Below, in pieces: positions 9,421-18,034 of a stretch of DNA of 64,000 nucleotides. Origin of the DNA: Carboxylicivirga litoralis. Its GTDB lineage: Bacteria > Bacteroidota > Bacteroidia > Bacteroidales > Marinilabiliaceae. Location: assembly GCF_025499605.1 (NCBI RefSeq), contig NZ_JAFMVC010000012.1, positions 1 to 64,000 of the forward strand. The letters are read 5' to 3'. The notes beneath the pieces were generated by a model, which saw only the letters and a list, made by a program, of their open reading frames with translations, had not been told where the DNA came from and ran no database searches. Made by a program: the position numbers and the translations under genes. Every line of letters begins with the position of its first letter. The stretch's first letter is position 1.

Positions 9421-10566
9421 ATGATGAAAACGATAAATTCTTTGTTTTGGACAGGTATTGTGGCCTTAGTTATTTTAAGCGCCTGTAGTCTGAATGCATC
9501 CTATAAAATTGCAGGTGAAGCTGATAACCTGGAAGATGGCGAGTGGGTAAAACTGACCAATGCCATTACCTACGAAACCATTGATTCGGCGCAGGTGCTC
9601 AATGGGCAGTTTCAGTTAAAGGGAAAAGTAGAACAGCCTATGCTTGTTCACATATATGTTGGTAATTACTTTCACCACATGGTGTTGGAAAATGCAAGCT
9701 ATAAAGTTGTTAGAGGCAGTAACTTTATTTATGCCGATGGGGGCGAAATCAATAACCAGGTATTTGGCTATACCTTGGAAAATGACTACCAGAACCTCTT
9801 AAAGGAACATGCTTTAGCACCAGATCCGTTTAATAATCTGGATATGATGAATAAAGAAGCGGTAGAGAAAGCTCGCAGCATATTCCGAGAAAGAATGAAT
9901 GAGGTACGGTCATATAAGAACGCCTACCAGTTAAAAGTATTAGAGGGCAACCATTCTACGCTTATCAAACTGTTTTTATTAGCCGATTATAATGATTGGG
10001 ATAAATACGATGCGGATAAGCGAATAGAGTTATACAAGCAATATGAACAGGAACTGGGGCCTCATCCCTTGCTGATTTATAAGAAAGAAGAGATTTTGAG
10101 CATAAAGAAAGAAATGGAAATTCGAAAAAAAGTGGCGCCTGGTCAACCGTTTATGGAGGTGCTTGGACAAACTAAAGACGGTGAACAACTGAAACTATCA
10201 GAGGTCGTGGCACAAAATAAGTATACCTTGCTGGAGTTTTGGGCGAGCTGGTGTGGCCCTTGTCGTGGGGAGTTTCCACACCTGAAAAAAGCGTACAGTC
10301 ATTATCACGAAAAAGGCTTCGAGATTTTTGCCTTTTCGCTCGACTCGAAAGAGAAGCACTGGTTTACAGCGCTGGAAGAAGAAAATGCGCCTTGGATCAA
10401 TGTGGTCGACTACAAGGCATTTGATGGTGATGGGGCACAGGCCTATGGTGTAACTGGCATCCCGGCCAGCTTTTTAATCGATCAGAATGGAATCATTGTG
10501 GCTTCCGGAAAAGAAGTGAGGGGCTTTGGATTGGATGAAAAGCTACAGGAGCTTTTGGGAGAATAG
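9421..10566 (+). CDS. TlpA-like thioredoxin lipoprotein with DUF4369 domain
   Basis: Membrane-anchored thiol-disulfide oxidoreductase. A lipoprotein signal ends in LSAC (acyl Cys about residue 22). A DUF4369-like beta domain covers about 28-120 and a helical linker follows. A TlpA/AhpC-TSA thioredoxin domain has SWCGPC (CGPC about 278-281) and the cis-proline motif GIPASFLID. Its 381 residues are typical of this Bacteroidota family. The 4-bp gap to the upstream double-thioredoxin gene and the close similarity of the two C-terminal domains (FWASWCGPC, then HLK, GFEI, FSLD) suggest duplication and co-expression. Confidence 0.9.
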   Translation: MMKTINSLFWTGIVALVILSACSLNASYKIAGEADNLEDGEWVKLTNAITYETIDSAQVLNGQFQLKGKVEQPMLVHIYVGNYFHHMVLENASYKVVRGSNFIYADGGEINNQVFGYTLENDYQNLLKEHALAPDPFNNLDMMNKEAVEKARSIFRERMNEVRSYKNAYQLKVLEGNHSTLIKLFLLADYNDWDKYDADKRIELYKQYEQELGPHPLLIYKKEEILSIKKEMEIRKKVAPGQPFMEVLGQTKDGEQLKLSEVVAQNKYTLLEFWASWCGPCRGEFPHLKKAYSHYHEKGFEIFAFSLDSKEKHWFTALEEENAPWINVVDYKAFDGDGAQAYGVTGIPASFLIDQNGIIVASGKEVRGFGLDEKLQELLGE

Positions 10567-10593
10567 TACTCAAATTTTGTTTATTCATTTCCA

Positions 10594-10797
10594 ATGACAT
10601 CTTATTATCTCGAATATGTAAGTGAAAATGGTGGCACAAGGTTAATTCATCAATGGGGTTGTCCTCAAATGAGACTTCGAATGGATTACCTATTGTTACT
10701 TGGTGATTTCTCAAATAGCGATTGTATTGATAGTTACGCAAAGTGGCATTTCCCAGCTTGGAATATAAAAAAGTGCAACTGTTGTTATTGTTTTTAA
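10594..10797 (+). CDS. small cysteine-rich protein (H-x-x-GC ... C-x-CC type)
   Basis: A 67-residue protein that I recognise from pattern only. It has IHQWGCPQM near residue 23, a central LLLLGDFSNSDCIDSYAK and a C-terminal KKCNCCYCF. This resembles short Bacteroidota proteins with a HxxGCxxL, YLGxF, AxxxAK and CxxCC arrangement, whose function I do not know. The His and Cys positions would suit metal binding. It lies 27 bp after the thioredoxin operon in the same direction. The region after it is open in another frame and also ends in a Cys-rich stretch. Confidence 0.5.
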   Translation: MTSYYLEYVSENGGTRLIHQWGCPQMRLRMDYLLLLGDFSNSDCIDSYAKWHFPAWNIKKCNCCYCF

Positions 10798-11048
10798 TCA
10801 GTCAATCAGTAGGCTTAATAGAATTTATCCGTCAAAGGAGCCATTATTTGAAGGAGAGTGGCGTCCTACATATGGCAATTTCTCTAATCGAAAATTAAAG
10901 TTATGTGACTGCTGTCAACTCATGATTGACATAGACACAGAGCTGTAAAACAAATATTATTATTGATTATGAAAATTGATTCTCATTAAGTTTTGGTCAT
11001 AGCATTATACGCGTTCATGTTTCGCTAGGGGGAGTTTTATACTCAGGA
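10798..11048 (+). other. gap with an unstarted Cys-rich frame
   Basis: No convincing gene. One frame, open from about 10783 to a stop at 10946-10948, encodes NRIYPSKEPLFEGEWRP and ends in KLCDCCQLM, again cysteine-rich, but it has no ATG, GTG or TTG start. It could be a decayed relative or a frameshifted tail of the small Cys protein. The rest, up to the terminator, is AT-rich with a short GGAGT/ACTC stem near 11030-11046. Confidence 0.3.
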
Positions 11049-11079
11049 GGTCTCATTCTTCGGAATGGGACCTTTTTTT
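11049..11079 (+). terminator. rho-independent terminator with UUCG loop
   Basis: Ten-base arms (GGTCTCATTC / GAATGGGACC, one G-U pair) close a TTCG tetraloop and are followed by seven T residues. This is the strongest terminator of the left half. It ends transcription coming from the thioredoxin / small-protein side, or an unrecognised short RNA ending here. Confidence 0.85.
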
Positions 11080-11120
11080 ATTTACAGCTTATTAGATGGA
11101 TGTGGAACTTGCAAAAACAA

Positions 11121-11372
11121 TCCGAAAGCTATCTAATTGTAGCCGAGAGATGCATCAATAGTCAAGAGAAGCCCATAAAATTTCACGAGGACAGTGAAAT
11201 ATTACCCGAGAGCTGCTGCAGATGGCCCGAGAAGCCATGGAAGTTGTCCGAGGAGCCGTAAAAATGAACCGAGACCGGGGTAAGATTGCCCGAGGGCTTC
11301 AATATTTTGCCCGAGGACATAAAAAAATACCACGAGAGCTGGTCGAAACTTCCGCGGGATAGTAAAATCAAT
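11121..11372. repeat. 21-bp-period degenerate tandem repeat array, about 11 units
   Basis: The tetramer CGAG, preceded by C or CC, recurs at exactly 21-bp steps: 11144, (AGAG at 11165), 11186, 11207, 11228, 11249, 11270, 11291, 11312 and 11333. A CGAA variant lies at 11123 and a decayed unit near 11352. There is no indel over about 230 bp, although the other positions of each unit vary widely. Both strands contain stops within the array, so it is not a coding repeat; there are no spacers, so it is not CRISPR. The stretch 11373-11530 after it is AT-rich and shows nothing else I can name. Confidence 0.85.
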
Positions 11373-11530
11373 GGTTTTAGCTATTATATTTCGAACTCAG
11401 ATTAATATTTGTAAAAAGGAAATTATAGAATATTGTTTTGAATCACATTTTTACTCAAAATCTATTGTATTCCTGAACTGTTTTGATATGCTTGTCGTGT
11501 ATTTAAATGGATGAATATCAGCATTGCAAA

Positions 11531-12943
11531 TTACTTTCCGATACAGAAATTTTTGAAAATATTACCCAATACCTCGTCTGTATTAATGTGCCCGGTTATC
11601 TCACCCAAGTAGTGCAAAACCTCACGAATATCCTGCGCCAGAAAATCACCACTTAATCCTGATTCCAACCCGCCAAAAACACGATTAATGGCTGCCAATG
11701 AATTTTGCAATGCTTCATAATGGCGTGCATTGGTCACAATTACCTCATCATTATCAATAGCCGACACATTAACTGTCTTAAGCAGCGCATTTGTTAAAGC
11801 GTCAATATTCTTTTGCTTTTTGGCAGAAATAGGCACAATGGCATCGGTTTCGGCTAACTCTTTAAAACTATCAATTGAGAAGCGATTGGATACAGAAGCA
11901 TCATCTGACAAATCAGTTTTATTGATAACCACTATCAGTTGCTGATGTTCTTCCAATCGTCTTTTAATGTCGCTAATAGCATCATGTATTTTCTCATCGG
12001 GGTCGTTAACATCCAACAGGAGCAAAACAATAGTGGCCTTACTAATCTTATCATAGGTGCGCTCAATACCCAGATTCTCAATTTCATCTTTGGTGGCACG
12101 TATGCCTGCCGTATCAATAAAACGAAACCCAATACCTTCAATATTGATGGTGTCTTCAATGACATCGCGTGTGGTTCCATGAATATCGGATACAATGGCT
12201 CGCTCCTCCTGAAGTAAGGTATTTAACAGGGTCGATTTTCCGGCATTAGTATGCCCTACAATGGCCACCGGAATACCGTTTTTAATAGCATTTCCCAATG
12301 AAAATGAGTTGGTTAGTTTCTTCAAAAGCGTTTGAATATCCGTTACCAGTTTGGTCAGTTCATTGCGATTGGCAAACTCAACGTCTTCTTCACTAAAGTC
12401 GAGTTCCAGCTCTATTAAAGAGATAAAATTAAGTAGTTGAGTGCGAAGGTTAATCAGCTCATTGGAAAAGCCTCCGCGCATTTGCTGTAGGGCAACCCTT
12501 CGAGCTGCTTCACTTTTGGAGGCAATCAAATCCGCCACCGCTTCGGCCTGCGACAAATCCATTTTTCCATTTAAGAAAGCGCGTTGCGTAAATTCTCCGG
12601 CTGTGGCCAGTCGTGCTCCATTGCGTGTTAACAATTGAAGCACCTGCTGCTGAATATAAGGTGCTCCGTGACAGGCTATCTCAACAATTTCTTCACCGGT
12701 AAACGAATGCGGCGCCTTAAAAATACTAACCAATACTTCATCTATATCTTTTTCACCATCGGTAATCGAACCAAAATGAATTGTATTGGCCTTTTGCTTT
12801 GACAACAACTTACCTTGTTTGGCCGGCACAAAAACTTTCTCACATATTGAAATAGCTTCGGCTCCTGACAAGCGAATGACTGCTATTGCCCCCATACCTT
12901 GAGCAGTTGATATGGCACAAATCGTATCTTTTTGGTCTTGCAT
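11531..12943 (-). CDS. mnmE: tRNA uridine-5-carboxymethylaminomethyl modification GTPase MnmE
   Basis: GTPase that, with MnmG, modifies the wobble uridine (C5) of certain tRNAs. An N-terminal tetrahydrofolate-binding domain (about 1-120) precedes a helical domain carrying the G domain: P-loop GHTNAGKS about 230-237, HGTTRD about 255-260, DTAG about 277-280 and NKTD. The C-terminus is FCIGK, the invariant MnmE CxGK motif that takes part in catalysis. Its 470 residues are normal. It is a single gene, divergent from the arginine decarboxylase. Confidence 0.98.
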   Translation of the reverse strand: MQDQKDTICAISTAQGMGAIAVIRLSGAEAISICEKVFVPAKQGKLLSKQKANTIHFGSITDGEKDIDEVLVSIFKAPHSFTGEEIVEIACHGAPYIQQQVLQLLTRNGARLATAGEFTQRAFLNGKMDLSQAEAVADLIASKSEAARRVALQQMRGGFSNELINLRTQLLNFISLIELELDFSEEDVEFANRNELTKLVTDIQTLLKKLTNSFSLGNAIKNGIPVAIVGHTNAGKSTLLNTLLQEERAIVSDIHGTTRDVIEDTINIEGIGFRFIDTAGIRATKDEIENLGIERTYDKISKATIVLLLLDVNDPDEKIHDAISDIKRRLEEHQQLIVVINKTDLSDDASVSNRFSIDSFKELAETDAIVPISAKKQKNIDALTNALLKTVNVSAIDNDEVIVTNARHYEALQNSLAAINRVFGGLESGLSGDFLAQDIREVLHYLGEITGHINTDEVLGNIFKNFCIGK

Positions 12944-12975
12944 TTTAACTCCTGTTCATCAGTGAAAATTATGTG

Positions 12976-12983
12976 CAAATATA
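12976..12983 (-). promoter_or_regulatory. -7 box of mnmE
   Basis: On the minus strand the sequence reads TATATTTG, matching the Bacteroidota -7 consensus TAnnTTTG, 32 bases before the mnmE start. No clear TTTG at -33. Confidence 0.45.
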
Positions 12984-13083
12984 GTCAATTCATCCTTTGC
13001 AGTAGCATCTGGTGTTGACATACATTAACAAACAAGCTTTATTAAAATTGAACCCTCATGCTGTTTTATATTTCTATTTTAAA

Positions 13084-13091
13084 TAAATTTG
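13084..13091 (+). promoter_or_regulatory. -7 box of arginine decarboxylase
   Basis: TAAATTTG matches the TAnnTTTG consensus and lies 43 bases before the start codon. The -33 position is T-rich without a TTTG. Confidence 0.4.
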
Positions 13092-13134
13092 CCCCGATAG
13101 CATAACAATAAAAAAACTTGTTGGGATTACGTAA

Positions 13135-14550
13135 ATGAAGAACACCTACTTTGATTTGATTGAGCAAAGTTTTTACTTTCCTCAGGAGGGTTTCGATCTG
13201 AAAAATGACTACCTCACTTTTCATGGCGTATCGCTTAAATACCTGATTGAAAAGTATGGAACACCTTTCCGTTTTATCTATTTGCCAAAGATTGGCGACC
13301 AAATCAAAAAGGCACGAAACCTGTTTAATCGTGCCATTAAAAACAATGCCTATAAAGGAAAATACCATTTTTGCTATTGCACAAAGTGTAATCACTTTAA
13401 CCATGTGATTGACGAGGCTTTAAAACACAGAGTTAATATTGAAACATCTTCATCGTTTGACATTGACTTGATTCGTTATTTGCATAAAAAAGGCAAGATT
13501 AAAAAGGATATCATCACCATACACAATGGTTATAAAACGGATGAATACCTGAAGAAAATTATAAAACTGCAAGAGGCTGGTTTTTCGAACTCAGTCATTG
13601 TATTGGATAGTATCAATGAGTATGAGCGATTGTTAAAACTGAAAACAACACAAAAGCTTAAAATTGGTATCCGAATGGCGATCAATGAAGAGGCTCAGTC
13701 GGCTTATTACACATCACGTTTAGGAATTCAGCACAACAAAATTCTTGACTTCTTTAAAGAGAAAATTAAAGACAATGAGAAAGTTGAGTTGAAGATGCTT
13801 CACTTTTTTGTCGATTCAGGTATTAAGGACACACCATACTATTGGGGCGAATTTCAAAAAGCCCTTAAACTGTATGTCGAATTAAAAAAGGTTAGTCCCG
13901 ATTTGGAGTCCTTTAACCTTGGCGGTGGTTTCCCAATCCGCAATCACCTTGGTTTTGAGTATAATTACGAGTATATGATTCATGAAATCATATCCAACAT
14001 TAAAAACGCCTGTACCAAGGAGAATGTGATGGAACCCGATATTTACACCGAGTTTGGGAAATACACGGTTGGCGAATCAGGCGCTATCATTTTTGAAGTA
14101 TTGGAGCAAAAACAGCAGAACGATACCGAGAACTGGTACATCATCAATAACAGTTTGATGAACACCATTCCGGATGCCTGGTCTATTCAGGAAAAGTTTA
14201 TATTACTGCCGGTTAATAAGTGGAACAATGAATATGGTCGTGCCAACATTGGCGGAATCAGTTGCGATCATTCGGACTATTATAATTCGGAAGATTTTAA
14301 CCAGGAAGTACTCTTACCCAGGTATAGCGATGATGATAAAGAACCACTTTACCTTGGTTTCTTCCATACAGGAGCATACCAGGATTCAGTAAGTGGGTAT
14401 GGTGGTATTAAACACTGCCTGATTCCGGCACCAAAGCACGTTATTATCGACCGCGATGACACCGGAAACATAGTTGACACAGTCTACCGTGAAGAGCAAT
14501 CTGTTCGTGAAATGTTAGATATACTTGGTTATTTGGAAGACGATGAGTAG
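13135..14550 (+). CDS. PLP-dependent biosynthetic arginine decarboxylase
   Basis: Fold-III (alanine-racemase type) decarboxylase of the Orn/DAP/Arg group 2 family, expected to convert arginine to agmatine. The likely PLP lysine is in FCYCTKCNHF (about K84). The phosphate-binding glycine stretch is LGGGFPIRN (about 262-270), and a C-terminal GAYQDSVSGYGG carries the conserved aromatic/aspartate part of the active site. Its 471 residues match the compact Bacteroidota type rather than the roughly 630-residue E. coli SpeA. The stop codon overlaps the start of the agmatinase gene, so translation is probably coupled. That neighbour supports arginine over ornithine or diaminopimelate as substrate. 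Confidence 0.88.
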   Translation: MKNTYFDLIEQSFYFPQEGFDLKNDYLTFHGVSLKYLIEKYGTPFRFIYLPKIGDQIKKARNLFNRAIKNNAYKGKYHFCYCTKCNHFNHVIDEALKHRVNIETSSSFDIDLIRYLHKKGKIKKDIITIHNGYKTDEYLKKIIKLQEAGFSNSVIVLDSINEYERLLKLKTTQKLKIGIRMAINEEAQSAYYTSRLGIQHNKILDFFKEKIKDNEKVELKMLHFFVDSGIKDTPYYWGEFQKALKLYVELKKVSPDLESFNLGGGFPIRNHLGFEYNYEYMIHEIISNIKNACTKENVMEPDIYTEFGKYTVGESGAIIFEVLEQKQQNDTENWYIINNSLMNTIPDAWSIQEKFILLPVNKWNNEYGRANIGGISCDHSDYYNSEDFNQEVLLPRYSDDDKEPLYLGFFHTGAYQDSVSGYGGIKHCLIPAPKHVIIDRDDTGNIVDTVYREEQSVREMLDILGYLEDDE

Positions 14551-15397
14551 ATTTTTTGGTGAAACAGAAGAGGATTATATCTCTCTGGAAGAGGCTAATA
14601 TCTTATTGCAGTCTGTTCCTTACGACGGAACGAGTACCTGGGGCAAGGGTGCCGATAAAGGCTTTGAAGTGTTTCTGAATACAGTTCCCAACCTGGAATT
14701 CTATGATATTGAAACGGACTCAGAAGTTTATAAAAAAGGTATACACATTTTGCCTGATATCAACGAACATGCATCGCCCGAAAAGGTATATCAAACGGTA
14801 CTTGAGAAAACAAAAGAACTGCTTAATCTGAATAAGTTCCTGACCTTCTTTGGTGGGGAACATTCTATTTCTATTGGCATTATTGAAGCCTACCGTCAGA
14901 AATACAACAACCTGACGGTGCTGCAACTGGATGCTCATTCTGATTTGCGTCCCTCCTATCATCACAGCGAATACAATCATGCATGTGCTCTGCACAAAGC
15001 ATCCAAAACAACTAACCTCGTGCAAGTTGGTATTCGCAGCATGGATGCAGTTGAAAAACCATTCCTCGACAAAACCAAGTGCTTTTTCGCCGAAGACATT
15101 TATGGTACTGAAGAGTGGATGGATAAAAGCATCGATCTGATGACTGATGATGTGTACCTCACCATTGATTTGGATGCACTAGACCCTTCCATTATGCCAT
15201 CGACAGGTACACCAGAACCTGGCGGATTAGGTTGGGACACAACTATCCGTTACCTCAAAAAGGTTTTTCAACGTAAAAATGTCGTTGGGTTTGACATTGT
15301 TGAATTTGCCCCAATTGATGGTTTACATGCGCCCGACTTTTTGGTTGCAAAACTGTATTACAAGCTGTTATCCTATAAATTCTGCACAAAAAAATAA
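14543..15397 (+). CDS. speB: agmatinase (ureohydrolase family)
   Basis: Binuclear manganese ureohydrolase that splits agmatine to putrescine and urea. The metal-ligand motifs GGEHS, LDAHSD and DLDALDPS are all present, followed by TGTPEPGGLGW, which is typical of agmatinase. The ATG at 14543 is chosen because the product then begins MSRFFGETEEDY; an in-frame start at 14525 would lie deeper in the upstream gene. The 8-bp overlap with the arginine decarboxylase makes a two-step putrescine operon. It ends 7 bp from the convergent DUF2721 gene. Confidence 0.92.
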   Translation: MSRFFGETEEDYISLEEANILLQSVPYDGTSTWGKGADKGFEVFLNTVPNLEFYDIETDSEVYKKGIHILPDINEHASPEKVYQTVLEKTKELLNLNKFLTFFGGEHSISIGIIEAYRQKYNNLTVLQLDAHSDLRPSYHHSEYNHACALHKASKTTNLVQVGIRSMDAVEKPFLDKTKCFFAEDIYGTEEWMDKSIDLMTDDVYLTIDLDALDPSIMPSTGTPEPGGLGWDTTIRYLKKVFQRKNVVGFDIVEFAPIDGLHAPDFLVAKLYYKLLSYKFCTKK

Positions 15398-15404
15398 AGT
15401 ACAA

Positions 15405-15818
15405 TTATCTGCCCTTCGATTCTTTAAAATGCTCCATGTCATTTAAATGCAAATCGAGTGCGCGAACAGATATCTTTATCTCCCAACCAGACAGAAGCAA
15501 AGAAATAATCAGCAATAATAAACCTAATCCAAAGGCGTAAGCAGCAGGAATATATACCTCGATATAGATTAAGAACATCGATAATACACAAAACATAAGA
15601 CTGGCAACTCCTAACAGTTGCATGTTCTTAATGAGGTAAAGGCGCTTCCTAAGGTTCATAATTTGGTCGAGCAATACCTGATCTGGATTGGCTTTGAGCT
15701 TTTCATACAGCTGACGAACCAAAGCGGCATAACCTAAAAAACGGTTGGTATAGGCCAAAAGTATTAATGAAACTGCTGAGAATAATAAAGCTGGTGTGGT
15801 CAATGTTAAGGTTTCCAT
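15405..15818 (-). CDS. DUF2721 membrane protein
   Basis: A 137-residue membrane protein of unknown function. Three hydrophobic segments are visible, at about 7-27, 66-86 and 90-110, with a basic loop (LRKRLYLIKNMQLLG) before the second. The pattern matches DUF2721. Nothing in the context indicates a role; it is the last gene of a minus-strand stretch that starts with the serine hydrolase. Confidence 0.8.
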   Translation of the reverse strand: METLTLTTPALLFSAVSLILLAYTNRFLGYAALVRQLYEKLKANPDQVLLDQIMNLRKRLYLIKNMQLLGVASLMFCVLSMFLIYIEVYIPAAYAFGLGLLLLIISLLLSGWEIKISVRALDLHLNDMEHFKESKGR

Positions 15819-15889
15819 GTTATTTTAGTTTATTGCAGAAACCTATTTCTACCAGCATTGTTTGGGGAATAGTGGTTTTTTAACAAAAA

Positions 15890-16588
15890 TTAGCTAAACA
15901 ACGCAAGTAATTCTTTGATACCTTTTCTTTCGAAGAATCGTTCTGAGAATATTTTCTCTGTAACAATTTCGTGTTGCCATGTAGTATGAAAAGGAATATG
16001 AACACCCCACCCGCCAATTTCAAGAACTGGTAAAATATCAGATTTTAATGAGTTGCCCACCATCAGAATCTCTGATGGTTTTACATCTAAGTGCCTAACC
16101 AATGATTTGTAAGCATCAACGGTTTTATCACTCATAATCTCAATATGATGAAAGTATTTTAATAAACCAGATTTTTTGAGTTTTCGTTCCTGATCCAACA
16201 AGTCACCTTTGGTTGCCACAATTAATTTAAACTGATTTGATAAATCACGCAATACTTCTTCAACACCCTCCAACAGTTGAACAGGTTTATCCAGCATCTC
16301 CTTTCCTATTTCAATAATATCATTGGTTTGCCGGGCTGTAGTCTGAAAGCCAGATAATAGATTGGCTGTTTCAATCAGTGAAAGCATAAAAGCCTTAATA
16401 CCATAACCATAAACTGCCATATTAGCTATTTCAACATCGTACAAAGCTTTTAGCACTTCTTGCTTAGTCGCATACTCGCTCATCAACTCTACAAACTGCA
16501 GCTCTGCGTCTCTAAAAAAAGTCTCATTTTCCCACAAAGTGTCATCTGCATCAAAAGCGATGACTTCAATTCCTCGAACCTTTTCCAC
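15890..16588 (-). CDS. HAD family hydrolase
   Basis: Haloacid-dehalogenase superfamily phosphohydrolase. Motif I is FDADDTLWE (nucleophile D13, acid D15), motif II is the ATKGD stretch, and the motif III/IV region is MVGNSLKSDILP. A helical cap lies between about 20 and 95, so this is subclass I. The substrate is unknown. The start is a GTG directly after the stop of the upstream serine hydrolase (TAAGTG), with no ATG nearby that would keep motif I, so translation is probably coupled. Confidence 0.88.
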   Translation of the reverse strand: MEKVRGIEVIAFDADDTLWENETFFRDAELQFVELMSEYATKQEVLKALYDVEIANMAVYGYGIKAFMLSLIETANLLSGFQTTARQTNDIIEIGKEMLDKPVQLLEGVEEVLRDLSNQFKLIVATKGDLLDQERKLKKSGLLKYFHHIEIMSDKTVDAYKSLVRHLDVKPSEILMVGNSLKSDILPVLEIGGWGVHIPFHTTWQHEIVTEKIFSERFFERKGIKELLALFS

Positions 16589-17932
16589 TTATTGTTTAAC
16601 AAAATTAAAAGCGGCTCCCCGCTGATACAATACAAATGCTCCCATAACGATGGAATGCTTATCGCCTTCAAATTTAAGTTCTATTCCAACAGGTTCAAAA
16701 CGAAAGGAGCCATTCTCGAAAGTCGTCAGCGGATATGCTGTATGTCCAGCTGTTTGCGCATATAATTGGCCTTCTTTCAATACTAAACTAATCACTTCAG
16801 GATATTCATCACTAAGGTAATTACCTTCAATTCTTTCCAGAATCTCGATTGGCATATCCACTTGTCGATTACTGAATTCTGGTAGTTCATAGTCATATTC
16901 ATAATACGCATCCAAGGCAGTAGTGAGAATGGCATTTAAAGGGTAATTCATTCCATTACCTAAAACAGAGATACTCACACTATCATCCGGGAAATAAGAT
17001 AAATGACTTTGAAAGCCATCTACGTTACCATTATGTCCCAATGAGTATTTATTCCGGTAAGGATATTTAAAAACACCTCTTCCAACCCCATCATTCATCG
17101 CCACTAAACTATCTAATGACACCTCGTTAATAATGCGTTGCTGAAATAGTAACTGTGCAAACACATTTAAATCACGGGCATTGGCAATAATAGCCCCTGC
17201 TCCTCGCGCTAAACTCATGTCGGTCTGCGGTATTTGCTCCCACTGTCTATTTCTGTAGACATAAGATTGTGCCTCGTGCATTGTCGTATTAATCGTTCCT
17301 CCATATTGCGTAGCAGTCAGTATGTATGGTTTACTAATACTATTATTCAACTGAATCGAATAACTCTCATTGGTCAAACGCTCAATAATGAAACCTAATA
17401 AGAGGTAATTGGTATTTGAATATTTAGCCTTTTCTCCAGGTTCAAAATCAATTGGAAAATTGACAATGACACTCATTAACTCCCCTTTATGCCATGATTT
17501 CCCTTTTACATCTACAAAATGCTCACCTGACGTGTATTCATGTAATCCGCTTCGATGATTCAATAGATCAGAAATGGTTATTTTCCGTGAATTTGTAATC
17601 TGGGGATAAAATTCAGATAGCTTTGTATCAAGCGTTAAGCGGCCTTCTTCTATTAATTGAAAAATCATTGTAGCCGTAAACATTTTAGTCACTGAACCGA
17701 TTCGATAGCGCGTTTGATAGTTAGCATGTTTTTCCTCTTTAACACTTGACAAGCCGGTATAGTATTCATACAATCGATTTTCACCTTTATAGATGGCAAT
17801 CCCCCCCATAAACTTGTTATTATCCTCGAGAAGTTTGAAATAGGAATTCAAGCGTTCCCATTTGGGTGAGTCCTGCGAAGAAGCAGTTACAAACAAAAAA
17901 ATAAGAGTCAGACTGGTTAATAAGGTTCTCAT
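16589..17932 (-). CDS. exported serine hydrolase (class C beta-lactamase fold)
   Basis: Penicillin-binding-protein-like serine hydrolase. A signal peptide (about 1-19) precedes an S-x-x-K motif in GSVTKMF (S80, K83), a Y-S-N motif (KAKYSNTNYL) and HNG in place of KTG (SLGHNGNVDGF). It ends in a C-terminal beta domain common in Bacteroidota members. Such proteins are often D-aminopeptidases or esterases rather than true beta-lactamases; I cannot assign the substrate. It is followed without gap by the HAD hydrolase gene. Confidence 0.87.
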   Translation of the reverse strand: MRTLLTSLTLIFLFVTASSQDSPKWERLNSYFKLLEDNNKFMGGIAIYKGENRLYEYYTGLSSVKEEKHANYQTRYRIGSVTKMFTATMIFQLIEEGRLTLDTKLSEFYPQITNSRKITISDLLNHRSGLHEYTSGEHFVDVKGKSWHKGELMSVIVNFPIDFEPGEKAKYSNTNYLLLGFIIERLTNESYSIQLNNSISKPYILTATQYGGTINTTMHEAQSYVYRNRQWEQIPQTDMSLARGAGAIIANARDLNVFAQLLFQQRIINEVSLDSLVAMNDGVGRGVFKYPYRNKYSLGHNGNVDGFQSHLSYFPDDSVSISVLGNGMNYPLNAILTTALDAYYEYDYELPEFSNRQVDMPIEILERIEGNYLSDEYPEVISLVLKEGQLYAQTAGHTAYPLTTFENGSFRFEPVGIELKFEGDKHSIVMGAFVLYQRGAAFNFVKQ

Positions 17933-18012
17933 AATTTAGTATTTGAAACTGAAAATTAATTAAAAAGAAGAGGATATGCAGATATTTAACCATAAAATCA
18001 CTTGGGTGTTAT

Positions 18013-18020
18013 TACTTTTG
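18013..18020 (+). promoter_or_regulatory. -7 box of SUI1-like gene
   Basis: TACTTTTG fits the TAnnTTTG -7 consensus, 15 bases before the ATG at 18035, implying a very short leader. No -33 TTTG is obvious. Confidence 0.4.
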
Positions 18021-18034
18021 TAAAAAAACAAACA

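Noticed and set aside
10783-10948. Second Cys-rich frame after the small protein
   Set aside because: No usable start codon; kept only as a remark.
10980-11080. A riboswitch or small RNA ending at the UUCG terminator
   Set aside because: No aptamer signature that I can match; only the terminator is supported.
11183-11371. 62-codon minus-strand frame in the first 21-bp array
   Set aside because: Stops within the array on extension and no start signal; the repeat continues beyond the stop.
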